Assembly: GCA_045600765.1 (NCBI GenBank)
Contig: JAZRYM010000065.1
Location: 1 to 14,461 of the forward strand
Direction: 5' to 3'
Length of the DNA: 14,461 bases
From: RGIG426 sp045600765
GTDB lineage: Bacteria > Bacillota > Clostridia > Oscillospirales > Acutalibacteraceae
The number at the start of each line of letters is the position of its first letter. Position 1 is the stretch's first letter. The position numbers were made by a program, and so were the translations under genes. Positions 13,372 to 14,461 of this stretch are shown here, piece after piece. The notes below the pieces were generated by a model that ran no database searches, was not told where the DNA came from, and saw nothing but the letters and a program-made list of their open reading frames with translations.

Positions 13372-13527
13372 ATGAGTAGTATGGATTTGTGGACTCTCGC
13401 GGTGGAAACCGGCGACACCATTCGTAAAGGCCCGATTATTGCCGTTATCGCGGCGGTGGTCGTGCTCGTCGCCCTGTTCGTCTTGCCCAAAGTGTTCAAG
13501 AAGAACGACACCGACCCGAAAGAGTAA
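13372..13527 (+). CDS. Small single-span membrane protein of 51 residues, unknown function
   Basis: I do not recognise this gene. ATG 13372 begins one base after the secG stop and the frame runs to TAA at 13525-13527. The N-terminus MSSMDLWTLAVETGD is short and acidic. Residues about 21-40 (PIIAVIAAVVVLVALFVLPK) form one strong membrane span, followed by a basic then acidic tail VFKKNDTDPKE. The charge distribution suggests the N-terminus outside and the KK end in the cytoplasm. There is no clear Shine-Dalgarno, which fits translational coupling to secG; ATG 13381 (Met4) is an alternative start. The TGD-hydrophobic-KK layout resembles the end of a cell-wall sorting signal, but no LPXTG- or NPQTN-type motif and no signal peptide are present. 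A strong terminator follows directly, so it closes the secG operon. Confidence 0.65.
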   Translation: MSSMDLWTLAVETGDTIRKGPIIAVIAAVVVLVALFVLPKVFKKNDTDPKE

Positions 13528-13535
13528 TAGGAACG

Positions 13536-13573
13536 AAAAACCCGCATCATCGTTTGGATGATGCGGGTTTTTT
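13536..13573. terminator. Bidirectional terminator between the secG operon and the RAYT gene
   Basis: CCCGCATCATC (13541-13551) pairs perfectly with GATGATGCGGG (13557-13567) around GTTTG. Five A precede and six T follow, so it can end transcription from both sides. It lies 3 nt past the RAYT stop codon. Confidence 0.9.
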
Positions 13574-13576
13574 GTT

Positions 13577-14089
13577 TTAGCGGGTTTTATAAAACTTATC
13601 CAACTCCCATTTGACGGGATTTTCGTCGATATATTGCCAAACTTTTTGATATTCGACATCATTGCGTATAACACGGTCATACGAGCGTGGTTGCCAAATG
13701 TTTTCGCCATACTCTTTATCGCAAAATCGCTTAAATGTTGAAACAAATCGAGAGATGATAGAATTCCGTGTAGGGACCGGCGTCCTCGACGGTCCATACT
13801 CGTCCGTAGTACATAAAATCCGTATCAGCAGATGAATGTGGTTTGGCATAATTACGTATTTGTCGACGGATATATCTTTGTAAAATTCGTTCATCGCTTG
13901 TATCTGTTTTTCTGCGACCTTGCCATACTTCGTCAAAATCGGTTGCGGACCGTCGAGGACGCCGGTCCCTACACCTAATTTGGATAATAAACATTGCCCG
14001 TTCTTCGTGCAAATGGTGATAAAATAAGAACCCGGCGCGTTGTAATCAAATCCTTGAAGCCGTGTCCGTTTTCTTTCTCGTCTGTCCAT
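13577..14089 (-). CDS. REP-associated tyrosine transposase (RAYT), Y1/IS200-like
   Basis: The 170-residue protein belongs to the Y1_Tnp superfamily of single-strand DNA transposases. It starts with the RAYT-type KRTRLQGFDYNAPGSYFIT (7-25) and contains the metal-binding HUH motif as HIH in MPNHIHLLI (81-89; His84, His86). The catalytic tyrosine is most likely Tyr137 in IWQPRSYDRVIR (131-142), followed by YIDENPVKW (153-161). Two peptides, residues 39-48 (GVGTGVLDGP) and 99-107 (GPSRTPVPT), are translations of an inverted pair of REP-like repeats in the gene. The gene begins 12 nt after hflX on the same strand with no clear Shine-Dalgarno, ends at a bidirectional terminator, and is visibly AT-richer than its neighbours, suggesting acquisition. 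No flanking terminal repeats or target duplications were seen, as expected for a RAYT. Confidence 0.9.
   Translation of the reverse strand: MDRRERKRTRLQGFDYNAPGSYFITICTKNGQCLLSKLGVGTGVLDGPQPILTKYGKVAEKQIQAMNEFYKDISVDKYVIMPNHIHLLIRILCTTDEYGPSRTPVPTRNSIISRFVSTFKRFCDKEYGENIWQPRSYDRVIRNDVEYQKVWQYIDENPVKWELDKFYKTR
13768..13795 (+). repeat. REP-like element, plus-strand copy, inside the RAYT gene
   Basis: It has a GTAG head (13770-13773), then GGACCG (13774-13779) pairing with CGGTCC (13790-13795). A G/A mismatch and two more pairs close on the loop TCCT. This is the classical REP layout of a tetranucleotide plus an imperfect foldback. It is an exact inverted copy of 13947-13974. Confidence 0.85.
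13947..13974 (-). repeat. REP-like element, minus-strand copy, inside the RAYT gene
   Basis: This is an exact 28-nt reverse complement of 13768-13795. The GTAG head is at 13972-13969 and the foldback arms at 13968-13963 and 13952-13947. The two GTAG heads point outward and 151 nt separate the copies, as in a REP pair (BIME/REPIN-like) with a long spacer. Confidence 0.85.
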
Positions 14090-14101
14090 ACGCCGTTCGC
14101 C

Positions 14102-14461
14102 CTATTCTTCCACAATATACGGCGCGACGGCATCGAGAAGCGGCGAGCCAAGGGTCACGGTCATACGCAATCCCTCCGCCACGTATTCTTCGCTTTCCAC
14201 CGCGCCATCCTTGCGGCATTTTCCGGCAAGCGCGCCCTCTTTGAACGGCAAAAGCAACGTCACACGCCGCCGATCGGGCGGCAATGCCGCCGCGACCGCT
14301 TCCAACAGCGTGTCCACACCCTCGCCCGTTTTGGCGCTGATGCACACCGTCTGTGCATCGGTGTGCGGATACGGCGGAAGCGCCTTATCGCACTTGTTGA
14401 GCACGGCAATCATCGGCTTGTCGCCGCACCCGAGTTCTTCGAGCAGCGCCTTGGTCACGGC
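14102..14461 (-). CDS. hflX: GTPase HflX, C-terminal part (5' end outside the window)
   Basis: The frame is open to the right edge and ends in TAG at 14102-14104, leaving 119 residues. The visible part begins near the end of the TRAFAC-class G domain: the G4 motif NKCD in PMIAVLNKCDKA gives guanine specificity, and G5 is ISAKTGEGVD. It continues into the HflX-type C-terminal domain (VTLLLPFKEGALAG, then EEYVAEGLRMTVTL, then APYIVEE). HflX is a ribosome-associated GTPase that splits or rescues stalled 70S ribosomes, often under heat or antibiotic stress. The GTG at 14456-14458 is internal and not a start. The RAYT gene follows 12 nt downstream on the same strand. Confidence 0.85.
   Translation of the reverse strand, partial: AVTKALLEELGCGDKPMIAVLNKCDKALPPYPHTDAQTVCISAKTGEGVDTLLEAVAAALPPDRRRVTLLLPFKEGALAGKCRKDGAVESEEYVAEGLRMTVTLGSPLLDAVAPYIVEE

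Noticed and set aside
13768..13974. CRISPR-like or insertion-sequence terminal repeats in the RAYT region
   Set aside because: There are only two copies in inverted orientation inside a coding sequence, not direct repeats with spacers and not at element ends; a REP pair fits better.

Overview
The window looks like ordinary chromosome from a fairly GC-rich (by eye, mid to high 50s percent) low-GC-lineage Gram-positive, most likely a clostridial, Oscillospiraceae/Ruminococcaceae-type Firmicute. Reasons: strong GGAGG Shine-Dalgarno sites, near-consensus sigma-A promoters with extended -10 boxes, short U-tailed intrinsic terminators, the DivIB/FtsQ-FtsZ order, a short clostridial-type SerA, a YmfI-like reductase, and a divergent type IIA topoisomerase pair of a kind I associate from memory with Clostridia. 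No tRNA, rRNA, CRISPR array or prophage was seen.

Layout, left to right. (1) 1-1872, plus strand: the 3' part of ftsQ/divIB, a terminator, then ftsZ with its own promoter and terminator (division). (2) 1950-4398, minus strand: serC then serA (serine synthesis from 3-phosphoglycerate), driven from a strong promoter at 4370-4398, with a 16-nt perfect palindrome in the leader and an intrinsic terminator between the two genes. (3) 4458-5682, minus strand: a RodA-like SEDS peptidoglycan polymerase with a GTG start and its own promoter. (4) 5714-8681, plus strand, divergent from (3): an overlapping operon tsaE-tsaB-mutY-ymfI-like SDR (tRNA t6A synthesis, oxidative-damage repair, and a short-chain reductase that may act on EF-P). 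(5) 8735-12977, plus strand: a divergent type IIA topoisomerase pair, B subunit (GyrB/ParE-like) then A subunit (GyrA/ParC-like). (6) 13028-13573, plus strand: secG from its own promoter, followed 1 nt later by an uncatalogued-looking 51-residue single-span membrane protein, and a strong bidirectional terminator. (7) 13577-14461, minus strand: the 3' end of hflX followed 12 nt later by a REP-associated tyrosine transposase (RAYT) gene that is visibly AT-richer than its neighbours.

Most of the window is housekeeping. The most interesting signal is in the RAYT gene: it contains two exact 28-nt inverted copies of a REP-like element (GTAG head plus foldback), i.e. the predicted substrate of the enzyme embedded in frame in its own coding sequence. 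Second is the topoisomerase pair, which departs from the canonical residues at two positions known for quinolone contact (Ser83 of GyrA and Asp426 of GyrB in E. coli numbering). Long antisense open frames opposite serA/serC, ftsZ and the topoisomerase genes are treated as codon-bias shadows.
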